DNA from: Microcyclospora pomicola
Lineage: Eukaryota > Ascomycota > Dothideomycetes > Capnodiales
Assembly: GCA_002786065.1 (NCBI GenBank)
Contig: NHNY01000004.1
Span: forward strand, 1,054,001 to 1,118,000
Length of the DNA stretch: 64,000 bases
Reading direction: 5' to 3'
Shown here one piece after another: positions 46,091-56,541 of the stretch; position 1 is the stretch's first letter, and every line of letters begins with the position of its first letter. A program made the translations under genes and the position numbers. A model generated the notes under the pieces. It worked only from the letters and a program-made list of their open reading frames with translations. It ran no database searches and had not been told where the DNA came from.

Positions 46091-47264
46091 CTACCTGCTT
46101 TTCGGCTTCTCGAACAGATAATGGCAGACGCCCCAAGTCTCACCTCCACCAAAAGCGAACAGCTCCGCACACGCCAGGTAGAAGACCTGCCATCTATAAA
46201 ACCACTTCCACACGTCCTGCTCTCCATACGTTTCGATCAAGTGAGGCCAGATCTGCTTACGACTTGCATTCATCTTTGACAGCCAATCCTCGCACGTCTT
46301 CGCGTAATGCTTTCCATTCACCCACCATTGCTTCCTCACGACCAGATCGTCCTGGAAGAAGAGCAACAGATCTGCGGACGGCATGGTGCCGCCAGTGAAG
46401 AAGTGCGTCGTCATCCATCCGGTCTCGAAGTCGTACGGACTGGTCCTGTGCGCGAAGATGTGCACGAAGAGCTTGCCGTTATCCTTCAGCAGAGTGGAAA
46501 CTTTCTTGAGAAGCAGAGAATAGTTCTTCATGTGTTCGAAGAGCTCAATGGACAGGACACGATCAAATGCGCCGGCCAAATCAGTGTTGGTGAAGTCATA
46601 TGATGCAATGTCGCCAGTGATGACAGTCAGATTCTTGAAGCCTTTAGCGGCGGCCTGCGCATCGATGTATTGCTTCTGTGTCCTAGAGTTGGAGAAGGCG
46701 GTGATTTTGGAGTTGGGCAGGACTTCTGCCAAGTAGAGCGATAACGAGCCCCATCCACATCTGCAGCGCTGGTTAGCATCTTCGCGCCTAGAACAAGATC
46801 CCTTGCGTGTCACGTACCCGAGATCGAAAACACTCATGCCATCTTTCAGCTCGGCCTTCTCTACGTAGCTCGCCAACATCGCAACCTCAGCCTGCGCCAG
46901 CGTCTCGCCTCCCTTAGGATACAGACAACACGAGTACTTCATCCTAGGACCGAGGCAAGCCTGGAGCACTCCCGTACCGACCTCGTAATGCTGTGTGTTC
47001 GCCGCATCCGTCTCAATGGCTATCGGCCGCGTCCGCAGAAGATCGACATACTTCATCTTCGTGGCGTACGACTCCGCGAGCGAGGTGGATGCAATGATGT
47101 TGACGCGCTCGCGAAGCTGGCTCCGGATGCCCACTCGCAGGAGCGGTGTAGGCAGATAACCGCCATCCACGACCGCTTCTATCAGGGCGTCTAGATGATA
47201 AAAGTGAGTTGAAGTTCAGTCGCTGGGCGAGTTCTACGACTGGGAAGCTCATACCATAATTCAT
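46091..47264 (-). CDS. Cyclopropane-fatty-acid-synthase-like SAM methyltransferase
   Basis: Three exons (47264-47255, 47190-46818, 46760-46091) give 350 residues. The first exon is only 10 nt: Met-Asn-Tyr plus one base, with a GTATGA donor. The class I SAM-binding loop FDLGCGWGSLSLYLAE is split by the 57-nt second intron, which is a multiple of three and has no stop. Unspliced RNA would insert 19 residues in the middle of the SAM loop. Later family blocks are NSRTQKQYI, FDRVLSIELFEHMKNY, and the C-terminal WWVNGKHYAKTCEDWL. The family (PF02353-like) includes bacterial cyclopropane synthases and plant alkaloid N-methyltransferases, so the substrate could be a lipid or an amine; I cannot choose. 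A longer N-terminus from the ATG at 47327 is possible but has no family support. Confidence 0.83.
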
Positions 47265-47758
47265 CGTGATGAGGCGGCTCTTGATAGGCTGCCGGACGTT
47301 CCTGGACGTTCCGATGATTTGGACCACTCTTTATTGCACAGCAAATGAAGGAATATAGACTGTTTGTGATCGTGGGTACCAGTAATGGCACAATTAGCTG
47401 CTCATCTATGTACTGAGCATTTGCTTCATGCTCTGCAATCAGTTACGGTGAGTTTGAAGAAATGACATCATGACTACAATCCGTCCGCGCACCGACCGTT
47501 TATCATGAGCATGCTGAACAAAGTCACCGCCCAGGCAACTTTACCAGAAAAACGTCTGCCAGATTGAACCATGAAATATGCTTGATATCTTCAGTGAACT
47601 CGACGCGAGATGGGAGAGCTGGAGCAAGCTTCGAGAAAAGCTCGAACGCCAAGACTGCAGACAACGAGATGTGCTGGCGTTCGACAAGACTGGGCCAGAC
47701 TTATATGTACATGCGAGTGATACTCTATCTACATCGCAATGCCCTTACGGCGTCTGGG
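47265..47758. other. Space between RIX1 3' end and the methyltransferase start
   Basis: These 494 bp, both flanking genes on the minus strand, hold the methyltransferase promoter and the RIX1 3' end. The plus frame at 47578-48024 runs into RIX1 antisense and is rejected. Confidence 0.45.
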
Positions 47759-50047
47759 TTACTCTTCGTCAGAGGAATCCTCCATCGTTAGAATGGGTAT
47801 CTCCATTTCGTCGTCGTCGTCATCATCCTCGTGGTCCTGCCCGAATTGAGAAGGCGATGGTACCGTTGCGCTCGTTGCGACCACAGCTTGTTTCGGTACC
47901 GCAAACTCAGCATCGTTCAGGGCCACCTGTTGGCCGACTGGAACAATCTCATTTCGCTCAACGAGAATTGCGGTGCCAGTCATGCTCTTGTCTCTTGCCT
48001 CTGGCGATATGCGAGTTCGTTTAGTAGTGTACGGCGTGAGATCCAGCTGTTCAGGAGATGCTGGACGCTTTTCTGCCGGGCCATCATTCTTGAATTGTGC
48101 TACTGCTGTGGCTGACTTTATGGTGAAATCCTGGGCGTTTTGTAGCTTGTTGCTGTCAGACACCGACATCCTCTCAATATCAAAGCCCTCGTCCGGGACG
48201 CTATGCATGTCTTGCTCCGCGGTTTCATATCCATCTCCATCGACGCCATCCTCGGCATTTTCGGCGTCTTGCTCTTCGTCCGTCATCGTTTGACTTATCT
48301 TGATAACTGGCATCCGTGGTCTGAGAAGGACTTCCGTCTCGACACTCGTAGTGAATTGCCGAGCGAGTACGGGCAGCAAACTTGGTTGCGTGAGCGTCTT
48401 GTTGCTAGCACTCATCGGACTCAAGACGCATGCCAGCACAGCGTCCCTATTATAGCTTAACACCGCAGTTCGTTCAAGCTGAGCACGCAGGCGTCTGGGT
48501 ATGAATGAAGGATTGACATTGGCGATTAGAATCGGGAGCAGACTACCGGCAGCTTGTGCGAGGTCTCTGGGAATATCTGAGTGAGCGGTCTTGATGTCAA
48601 CAGCCCCGGAACCAGCGGCACTAGCTGTCTTCGCAGTGGCATTTTCTGTCGTCACTTTGATGGTGTTTCGCAATGTTAGATCTTCACAGCAAGACTTCAT
48701 CACTATCTGAAGATCTGCAGCATCGTCCTTCGCCATGCTTAAACCTTGCAATTGCAGCAATGATCTGATGGTGTTATACACAGCTGAGCGGACACTAATG
48801 TCCCTTTTCTCTGCTTGGAAGAGCCAAATGAGTTGCGACAAAAGCGGATGCAGCATTGACGAGACAGCTCTGCCGAAGCGGTCCAGAAGCTCATCTATCA
48901 GGTGTAAAACAAGCACGTGTGCAGAAGGCAGCATTGAGAATAGTGTTTCTCGTTCGTCTTTGGCGATCTGGGGATTGTGCTTCACCCCGTCGCGAGACAC
49001 TGCACCCAATACTCTGCTCAGGACGTCTGTGAATAAGCCCAGGCGAACAGTCAGTGCCGACATGGTTGCGGTACCCATATGAGCCCTAAGCATGTTAAGT
49101 AGGGTCATCAGTCGCTCAATGCCGGCTGATAAGCCGCTCCAGCCCTGGAGCCCCGTGTGCTCATCGTGCTCCAGCTCGGCTTCACCGCTGTGTAGCGCTC
49201 GGATCCGCCCAGAAGGCTGGACGCCTGCCGTACTTTGCCAATCCTCCACGATCGATCTGAACAGACTATCACAAGTCTCATGTATAGACGAGATTATGTT
49301 CTTGAATCCTAGTTCCTGTTGTTCGGCAAATCCTTGCTTCGGGGCGCAATGGTGGAGAAGGACTAGGACGCGATTCGCCACATTCTGCTGTTCCACCGTT
49401 GAGTGTCGGTGGTCCACAGTGTCGGATACAATTCTAGAGAGAATGCCTCGGATCTGCGTTTCGCTAGTGCGAAAGATGGTCGGGTGTCTATGGATCAGGG
49501 TGGCAAAAGATTCGAGAATCGTGAGAGCTTCGTCTCCCGAGCAGCGTGTATTCTCAATATTGCTTAGGCATGTCGAGACAAATCCAGGCAGCGAGGGTGT
49601 CGTGATCTCGCGGATCAGATTCGTATGCGCCCATGTCAACGAAAAGATCCTCGTCAAAGTTATGATGGCCAAACTCCGTGTGGCGGGAGGGTCGGGTTTC
49701 TTCAGTATAAGTAGCAGACTTTTCACCCAAGCACTTGACTTGCTCAAGGTGTCAATGCCTCCAGCTTCAATTGTAGCCTTGACAAGCACTATTGCAGCCC
49801 ATCGTCCTTCTACCGTCCTATCCTGGAGCAGACTCGCCAAATGCGTTCGGTATCGCGTAACAACGACCGCACTTTCGCTGTTCTGCTTTACCCCTTCTGA
49901 TGAGAGGGAAAGCAGTTGGCGACAGTTCCAAATAGAGCTGGCAATCTGCGCGGCCACTCGCGGTAGCAATTTTGGAGGTGTTGCTGCCAATCTGTATGTC
50001 ACAGATCTCAAGGCGGCAGTACACACCAGGATGTCAGCCTGTGACAT
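47759..50047 (-). CDS. RIX1: Pre-rRNA-processing protein RIX1 (PELP1 family)
   Basis: Rix1, with Ipi1 and Ipi3, helps process ITS2 and mature the 60S ribosomal subunit in the nucleus. The gene is one exon. I start it at the ATG at 50047 (762 residues); an in-frame ATG at 50104 would add 19. The N-terminal RIX1 domain is clear: helical repeats with EGRWAAIVLVKATIEAGG, WVKSLLLILKKPDPP and ITLTRIFSLTW. Helical repeats continue to about residue 580. The C-terminus is disordered and very acidic, ending in runs of Asp and Glu, a feature of PELP1/Rix1 proteins. No intron is needed. The gene is divergent from YPP1 with only 387 bp between starts. Confidence in the family is high; the exact start is less sure. 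Confidence 0.85.
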   Translation of the reverse strand: MSQADILVCTAALRSVTYRLAATPPKLLPRVAAQIASSIWNCRQLLSLSSEGVKQNSESAVVVTRYRTHLASLLQDRTVEGRWAAIVLVKATIEAGGIDTLSKSSAWVKSLLLILKKPDPPATRSLAIITLTRIFSLTWAHTNLIREITTPSLPGFVSTCLSNIENTRCSGDEALTILESFATLIHRHPTIFRTSETQIRGILSRIVSDTVDHRHSTVEQQNVANRVLVLLHHCAPKQGFAEQQELGFKNIISSIHETCDSLFRSIVEDWQSTAGVQPSGRIRALHSGEAELEHDEHTGLQGWSGLSAGIERLMTLLNMLRAHMGTATMSALTVRLGLFTDVLSRVLGAVSRDGVKHNPQIAKDERETLFSMLPSAHVLVLHLIDELLDRFGRAVSSMLHPLLSQLIWLFQAEKRDISVRSAVYNTIRSLLQLQGLSMAKDDAADLQIVMKSCCEDLTLRNTIKVTTENATAKTASAAGSGAVDIKTAHSDIPRDLAQAAGSLLPILIANVNPSFIPRRLRAQLERTAVLSYNRDAVLACVLSPMSASNKTLTQPSLLPVLARQFTTSVETEVLLRPRMPVIKISQTMTDEEQDAENAEDGVDGDGYETAEQDMHSVPDEGFDIERMSVSDSNKLQNAQDFTIKSATAVAQFKNDGPAEKRPASPEQLDLTPYTTKRTRISPEARDKSMTGTAILVERNEIVPVGQQVALNDAEFAVPKQAVVATSATVPSPSQFGQDHEDDDDDDEMEIPILTMEDSSDEE

Positions 50048-50434
50048 TTTACAGGATGCAAGCGAATGAAAGCGGTAAAGCTGTACGTTGCTCTCATTCC
50101 TCACCCGACTTCATTCATTTTTTTGGGCGGGCGATACATAATTTGCGATCAAGGTTACGCGGTAGACGCCGTGCCGCGCTCCGCGCCGCACCTTCTTTGG
50201 TCTATGCTCAACCAATGACGCTGATGCAATCAACCTCCTGCTCCTGCTCCACGTTTCTCGGCCACCATTGCGCGTGGCAGAGCTTATGAACTTCACGCTC
50301 ACCCTGACTATGTGCTAGGACCACAACCCGGAGGAAGATATTCCCCGCGAACTCGGCAGCGCCAGGAGTACACGATGGACAAATAGTGTTCATCACAACT
50401 GACACACAGCTAGCCGGCCGACCACATTCTCAGC
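50048..50434. promoter_or_regulatory. Bidirectional promoter between RIX1 and YPP1
   Basis: These 387 bp lie between outward-facing starts. A T-run followed by GGGCGGGCG (about 50118-50135) is the only distinctive sequence; I cannot assign a factor. Confidence 0.5.
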
Positions 50435-53400
50435 ATGAACGTTGTCACAGGGAAAGCGCCCAATGCGGAGAAGGGCAAGCGATATCTTACGACTCTTGAC
50501 CAAGCACTGTGCAATGCAACGTGGGCGGATATACCGGAGCATGCAAGAAAGGTCGAAAAGCACGCGCCTGAACGAGGTGGTAGGTCATCAACACTGTAAT
50601 CGTCGAGCTATGAAGGGTACATGCTGAGCTATCCAATCTGTAGCTCTTACTCTCGCCGCACGGTCTGAAGCCCAGATCGCATCCGCTTCCCATCGGCCTA
50701 CTTCAGCCTCCTCAACGGGAACGACAAGCATACATGGTCTGGGTGAGGTGATCCCAAAGCTCGCTGCCGCGCTGGAAAACCCCAAAATCCCCTTCGACGA
50801 TGCCTATGCTGTCAAGACATGCCTGGCTCAGATACACTGGCTGCAAGAGAACCCATCTGCGGCGCTGGACGCTCTACCGGAGAACATTTCGAGCTCAGAC
50901 AGCTCTGCCGGACAACCAGGCACGCTTGGGTGGCTAGAGGTATGCAATGTCAAAGTCTCTTTCTTGAGAGCTGCGGCACTGCAGGCGCTTGGTCGAGATG
51001 CGGAAGCCAAACAGCAGCTGTTGCAAGCCGCACGTCAAACTCCAGGCTCGAGAACGCCGGAGCTTCGAAAATGGACGGAGCGGTTACTAGCACGAGCATG
51101 CACGTACGAATATAACAAAAGCTCAGAATTGTCCATATCAGCGCTTAGTGAATCGCTGCAATGTTTTAGAGCCTGGGCTAGCTTCTGGCAACGAGCTACG
51201 CAAAAGTCCGCAGCTGCGTCTACTCTTGTTGACATCCCTCGGCGCCAAATCTGGAAGGCGTATTACCAACTCCTATCGATCATTCTCGAGCACGGTCTGG
51301 TTCTCAGATCATCCCCATTGCTCGGTTCCAACCTGGTAAATGAGCCAGCCGGCGATCTTTCACAAGGAGATCGCGTATCGGCAAGACTAAATCAACGCCA
51401 AGAAGTCAAGCAAGTTGAAAGCACATACGAATCACTGCTCTTGAATGAGACACAGTTCCCGAAATCTAGCGACACAAATGTCGAAGTGGAAGACTGGGTA
51501 GAGCAAGCAATCTCCAATTGGAAAGTCTTCGTTGGTGTGGGCTGGACCGATGCTGAACTTGGACCCGGAGGTAAAACGGGTGTCAGTCGTGGAATGCTTG
51601 ACATTCTGTACCGGGCCGCGACCAAGACATTCCATTCCACGGCTATATTGAGACAGCTCTTCCACGTTCATACCGCTATTGGGGAGTTCGATCTGGCCAT
51701 ACATGCCTGGAAGAGTTATGAAGAGATAGTAAGCAAAGGCAAGGCTCGTGCGGCAAAGACTGGAAAACACGAATTGGGCTTCGACGATGCTGACATCGCA
51801 ATAAAGACCGCTGCTGAAGCTGTCCATGTTCTCTGCCGTTTTGGTGATCGTGTGCAAGGAGAGATGGCAATCGAAGTTGCTCAGACCATTTCAGATTGGC
51901 TGGCGCAGCAGAGACCTACACGGCCCGAGCAAAATGAAACTAGTGACGGCACCCAAGGTAATTTATCTGAACACGAACCTGCCCTCGCCGAAGCATCGCT
52001 CCAACCCATAAGCTTGGCAGCAGCGTACAGCGCCATTGGAATAAGTCGAGCGCACTGGGCTCGCTTAACGTATGAGCCTGCAACGAGATCCAAACTGCAA
52101 GCAGACGCTATAGAATGTCTTCGCCGTGCTCAGTCGTACAATCCGGAAAGTGAGGCGACAGCATTTGCTTTGGGACACGTTCTAGCTGAAACAAGAAACA
52201 TACCGGCCGCGATCGAAGTTGTCAAGCACTGCATCACAGCCGCTGGTGACGATAATGAAACCGACGAAGCTGATACCAATGACGGTCTGGCACAGAAGCG
52301 GCGGCTCATACCATTGTGGCATCTCCTTGGTCTTTGCCTCACAGCTCGAGACGAGTACGAAGCTGCTGGGAAGATGTGTGCGATGGCGTTCGATCAGTTT
52401 GAAGACTCAGATACGCATTTTGGCCCAATTCCCTGGGCAAGTCGTGATGCAGAGAAGTCCGGCTTAATCGATCATCTGGACAATTTCGAGAAGGAGAGCC
52501 TTGTGCAAGTGAAGTTTACTCAGCTTGCTTTGCTTGAGCTCGTCGAGGGCCCAGGCGTTGCAGTCGATATGACCGGTGAGCTCTTAAGCCTTTACTCGAG
52601 GCTGTTTGGTAGCCCAGAGCCATTAAAGTTGGCGAGAAACCCACCGCCCACTGCGGCATCTGCAGCCCCATCCAAAGCCGGTGGCACGCTGCGAAGCTTG
52701 GCTGGTAGTATCAAGGCAAGATCTAATCGTCTTGGTGGACCAAAAGATCAGTCTGAAGCTCCGCCGATGCCTAAAGTAGAGACCATTGCTAGCAATGACA
52801 TGTCAGGCAGGGAGCCAAGCATGCCGCCAATCGCGATAACTATCACCAACGAGGATGGAATAGCGTCGGGAAAGCATCATGGACAACACCACCATCATCT
52901 CCATCTTCCGTTCAGACATCATGGCCATGATGATGCCGCCACATCGACACCGAATGGAAGCCACAATGAAAATGGCTCGAATGGGGCTATTCGTGATACG
53001 AATCCCTTGATTTCGGACCAGAGAAGCAACGCGAACACCAACGGCTCCGCAAACAATGCTGAACAGACACCCGGTAATGAATTGCCCAAAGAGGCACGGC
53101 AGTCGCTTCCAGAGATCCCGCACAATAAACCATCAGATGTGTTGCCCCATCCCACGGGGCACGGTGATCAACCTCTAGAGCAGGATGTACGACTACCTAC
53201 ACCACATCCGTCAATTGCAGTAGTGTCAGAGACGAGACTTGACTCTTTGCGGGAAAGGCAGCACAAAGCATGTGTACTTGTCAAGATCTGGCTGTTCATA
53301 GCCGGTCTCTACGTTCGAGCAGACCTTTATGATGACGCGAGAGGTGCGATAGGAGAGGCTGTGAAGTTGGTAGAGGCATCAGAAGTTGACGTGGGCTCCG

Positions 53401-54069
53401 CACGGTCCGGCGCCAAAGTCTTATTCCTCAAGGGCTGGGGCGGCGGCAAGAGCATAGATGAACTATGGGCTGATGTCTGGTGTATGGTAAGACACGCAAA
53501 GTGTTAAAACTTGACAACAATCGCTGACCTACTCACAGAAAGGTAACCTCGCATCGGCCCAGGAACGTCCGTTCGAAGCCATGGCACATTACGAACAAGC
53601 ACTATCGTACTTTCTCGACCATCCACAAGGCATCATTGGCATCTCAGACCTTCTGATGGACATCTTCGAGCAAAAGCTGGCTCCTGAAGAACCTCGGCAT
53701 CCCGCCACATCGTCGACCGTTGCATCGCCCGGTCAAAGATCATCCGGCCTTGATACAACACGTTCTGCAGTTGCAAATGCCACCATGGCAAATGGTATAA
53801 AGTCATCGCGCAACAGTGTGGGAGATCCAGATCCAGCCGAGCTCAACCGGCTCGCCGCAAGAGATCGCGCGTACATGCTGCTCTCCAACCTGACCCGTCT
53901 AGGCACTGGCTGGGACAACCCCGAAGCATGGTACACACTCGCACGCTCTTACGAACTGAGTGGACAGATCTCGAAAGCCAAGCAGGCTTTGTGGTGGGTT
54001 GTTGAGCTGGAGGATTGTCGTCCTATCCGAGACTGGAAAGACATCACCCCTGGAGGCTATACCTTGTAA
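50435..54069 (+). CDS. YPP1: Ypp1/TTC7-type TPR scaffold of the plasma-membrane PI 4-kinase complex
   Basis: Ypp1 links Efr3 to the PI 4-kinase Stt4 at the plasma membrane, supporting PI4P production and endocytic cargo traffic. Exons 50435-50579, 50644-53486 and 53539-54069 give about 1172 residues. The protein is a chain of TPR-like helix pairs, seen for example in AYAVKTCLAQIHWLQENP, near the N-terminus, and in AWYTLARSYELSGQISKAKQAL at the very end. A disordered insertion of about 230 residues (roughly 690-910), including a His-rich patch, interrupts the repeats. The first donor is ambiguous by 3 nt (50577 or 50580), changing one Gly. Both readings keep frame. Closing residues LEDCRPIRDW fit the family's end. 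The gene converges on the amidase, 242 bp apart. Confidence 0.86.
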
Positions 54070-54311
54070 GGTGAACCACCGCGTCCATTCTCAGCAGTGA
54101 TCAAGCAATGGTCAACCATGGAGATAGAATTCTTGTAGATACTTCAGCATTGCACTTGATACCCGAGCGTTGATTGAGAGTGTTACTTCTTTTGGGCACG
54201 ATTGCCATGGTCGCGGCAAAGCGGAGTTTCACAGTTAGCTCTGCAGTACGATACAATATCTTACGCCGTGTATAGTCAAGAAGCAGGTGCTAAGCCAACC
54301 ATGCATCTACG

Positions 54312-56075
54312 TCAAGATCGCAAGTCTCCCAAGATCGCCTCCACCATCGCCAACACCTTTTCCTCCTCCAGCCGTCCACCTACAAGTTGCAGGCTAATTG
54401 GCATGCCATGCACCGCCGCCGGATCATACTCCTGCGCCGTGAGCGCGTCTTCCTTGCTCAGCGGCTTGAAGTCCGGGGCAACGACATCAACATCCTTGTC
54501 AGCATAGTAACCCGTGGGAAATGATGCCGCGCTGTAGTCGAGGATATTATAGACGCCTGTGTAGCTGACGGGTCGAAATTGACCGTTCTTGGGCGCGGTG
54601 TACGGCGTCGTTGGGCACAGGATGGCATCGATGCCGGATCTTGTCCAGCGGTCGAGGTAGCGCTTTTGCAGCGCGGTACGTCGCTTCTGCGCCTGCCAGA
54701 GCTCGTACACTCCCTTGTCTTTCGCGGCCGCGTACATCTCTAGCTCGGGCCGCATGGGCTCGACGACGGGCTCCAGGATCTTCTCGATGGATGTGCCGCC
54801 GTCTGCGGTGAAGAACTGGACCAGGAGATCGACGGCCTCGGCATGGTCGGTAGTAGGCCATTCGACCATTTCGTGACCCTTCGATTTGAGGGTCTGCACG
54901 GCCTGTAGCAGCGCACGGGTCACTGGAGGTGTCGGTTGACAGACGCCGTTGTCCCATAGCACTCCGATCTTTAGTTTCCGGTTCAGCTGTACAGGCCGCC
55001 AGGGCAGTGCGATGCACTTGGGATCACGTTTCCAGGGCTCCGCCGCAACAATACTCTCCGCCCATAGACGCAGATCGGCGATACTTCGAGCCATTGGGCC
55101 GTTCACACTTGCCACAGCTTCTTGGCCGGCCAGACCAGACCGAGCGTCGAAATGAGGGAAGCGGCCATAGCTCGGTCGGATCGTGAAGATGCCGGTGCAT
55201 GCCGCTGGGATTCTGAGAGAGCCTCCGATGTCTGTGCCGACACCTAGAGGGCTACCACGCATCGCTATGAGTGCTGACTCGCCTCCTGACGAGCCGCCAG
55301 ACGTGAGAGCGCGGTTTAAGGGATTCACGGTTCTGTGGATCACATTAGCATGTTGTGATTCTTCTCGCACCAGACTGAGACATAGCTACCGTCCATAGCA
55401 GTTATTCACCGACTCCGCGATCATCATCGCCGTGGGCACGTTCGTCTTGACGTATGCAACAGCGCCCAGCTTCCGCAATACCGCTACCATCGTGCTCTCC
55501 TCTTTCATCGGCTCCAACGCCCAGGCACAGAATCCGACCGAACTCGGCTTTCCCGGGATGTTGAAATTGTCTTTCAGACTGACGGGGAGGCCATGCAAGG
55601 GACCAACGGTCTTGCCTGTGCGCGAGAAGACCTCGTCAAGCTCCTTGGCCCGCTGCAGCGCTTCGTCGAACATGACAATGGTCAAACATCTCGTCTACAT
55701 TCTTTGATCAGCAGAATGTCTGAGTATGCCGGCGATCTGTACGCTCTGGTGGGGTAAACACAGATCAACACTTACCACCTGATGTGCGATAGCAGCACGT
55801 TTGCAGAATGCCGTCGTGACCTCGACAGCCGTCCATTCGCCCGCCGCCAAATTCCCGACGATCTCGGTCGCATAGCTTTCGGTGATCTTCAACTCTGCCG
55901 CGCTGAGCAGACCAGATTGGGCGGGGAAGGTCGTCACGTCGAGTTGTTCATCTGGTGGTAGTTTGGAGAAAGGGATCCGCCATTCCCGCGGGATCGAGTT
56001 GATCAACCTCGTCTGTGCTTTGGCGGCTATGTCGGTCCAGTCTTGAGTGGGTGGCGTTGGTGCTGAAGTGGCCAT
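54312..56075 (-). CDS. Amidase-signature-family hydrolase (acetamidase/FAAH-like)
   Basis: These enzymes cleave carboxylic amides with a Ser-cisSer-Lys triad. Three exons (56075-55776, 55694-55390, 55332-54312) give 541 residues; introns are 81 and 57 nt and the second has a CTAAT branch site. The catalytic lysine is in GLPVSLKDNF (K141), the cis-serine in TSGGSSGGES (S216) and the nucleophile in GTDIGGSLRIP (S240). The whole triad is intact, and the signature is completed only by correct splicing at YGR|TVNP. There is no signal peptide or clear membrane helix. Fungal relatives include acetamidases that let cells use acetamide as nitrogen, general amidases, and fatty-acid amide hydrolase. The substrate cannot be fixed from sequence. 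It shares a chromosomal neighbourhood with the NAPE-PLD homologue 9 kb away. Confidence 0.88.
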
Positions 56076-56541
56076 GTTCTTTGCTGGTGAGGTGATGGTT
56101 AGAGATTGTTGAGAGGGGATGGTCTTGGTCTTGGTACTACGTTTGATCGTCAGATTACAGCTCTCATTTGAGGATGGTATACAACAGGTGTAAGTGTGAT
56201 ACAGACAGCTCTAGATGTATTGTTACTGTTGATCCCGGTACCGCCATTGGAGGGGAAGTTTGGTGGGGAGCCAGGCACACATCTCCACACGCCACCAGAC
56301 TGGGCATATATTCAGGTACGCATATCAATGACAAGGACATGGCTATAGTGTAGCCGTAACGATAACATAGATCACGTAACTGAGGAACATCTGTGGGCAC
56401 AAAAACGTGCGTGGTCATTATGGGCCAGTCTTATGAACAGAACTAGCTGGGACTTCTGTCCCTGTGTAATGTTACAATCGTGCGGACGTGAGCTTCAAAG
56501 TCGCTACAACACTGGTTTCCGCCATCTATGACAGCGAAGTG
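56076..56541. other. Space between SAC3 3' end and the amidase start
   Basis: These 466 bp, both flanking genes on the minus strand, hold the amidase promoter and the SAC3 3' end. No further feature is seen. Confidence 0.5.
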
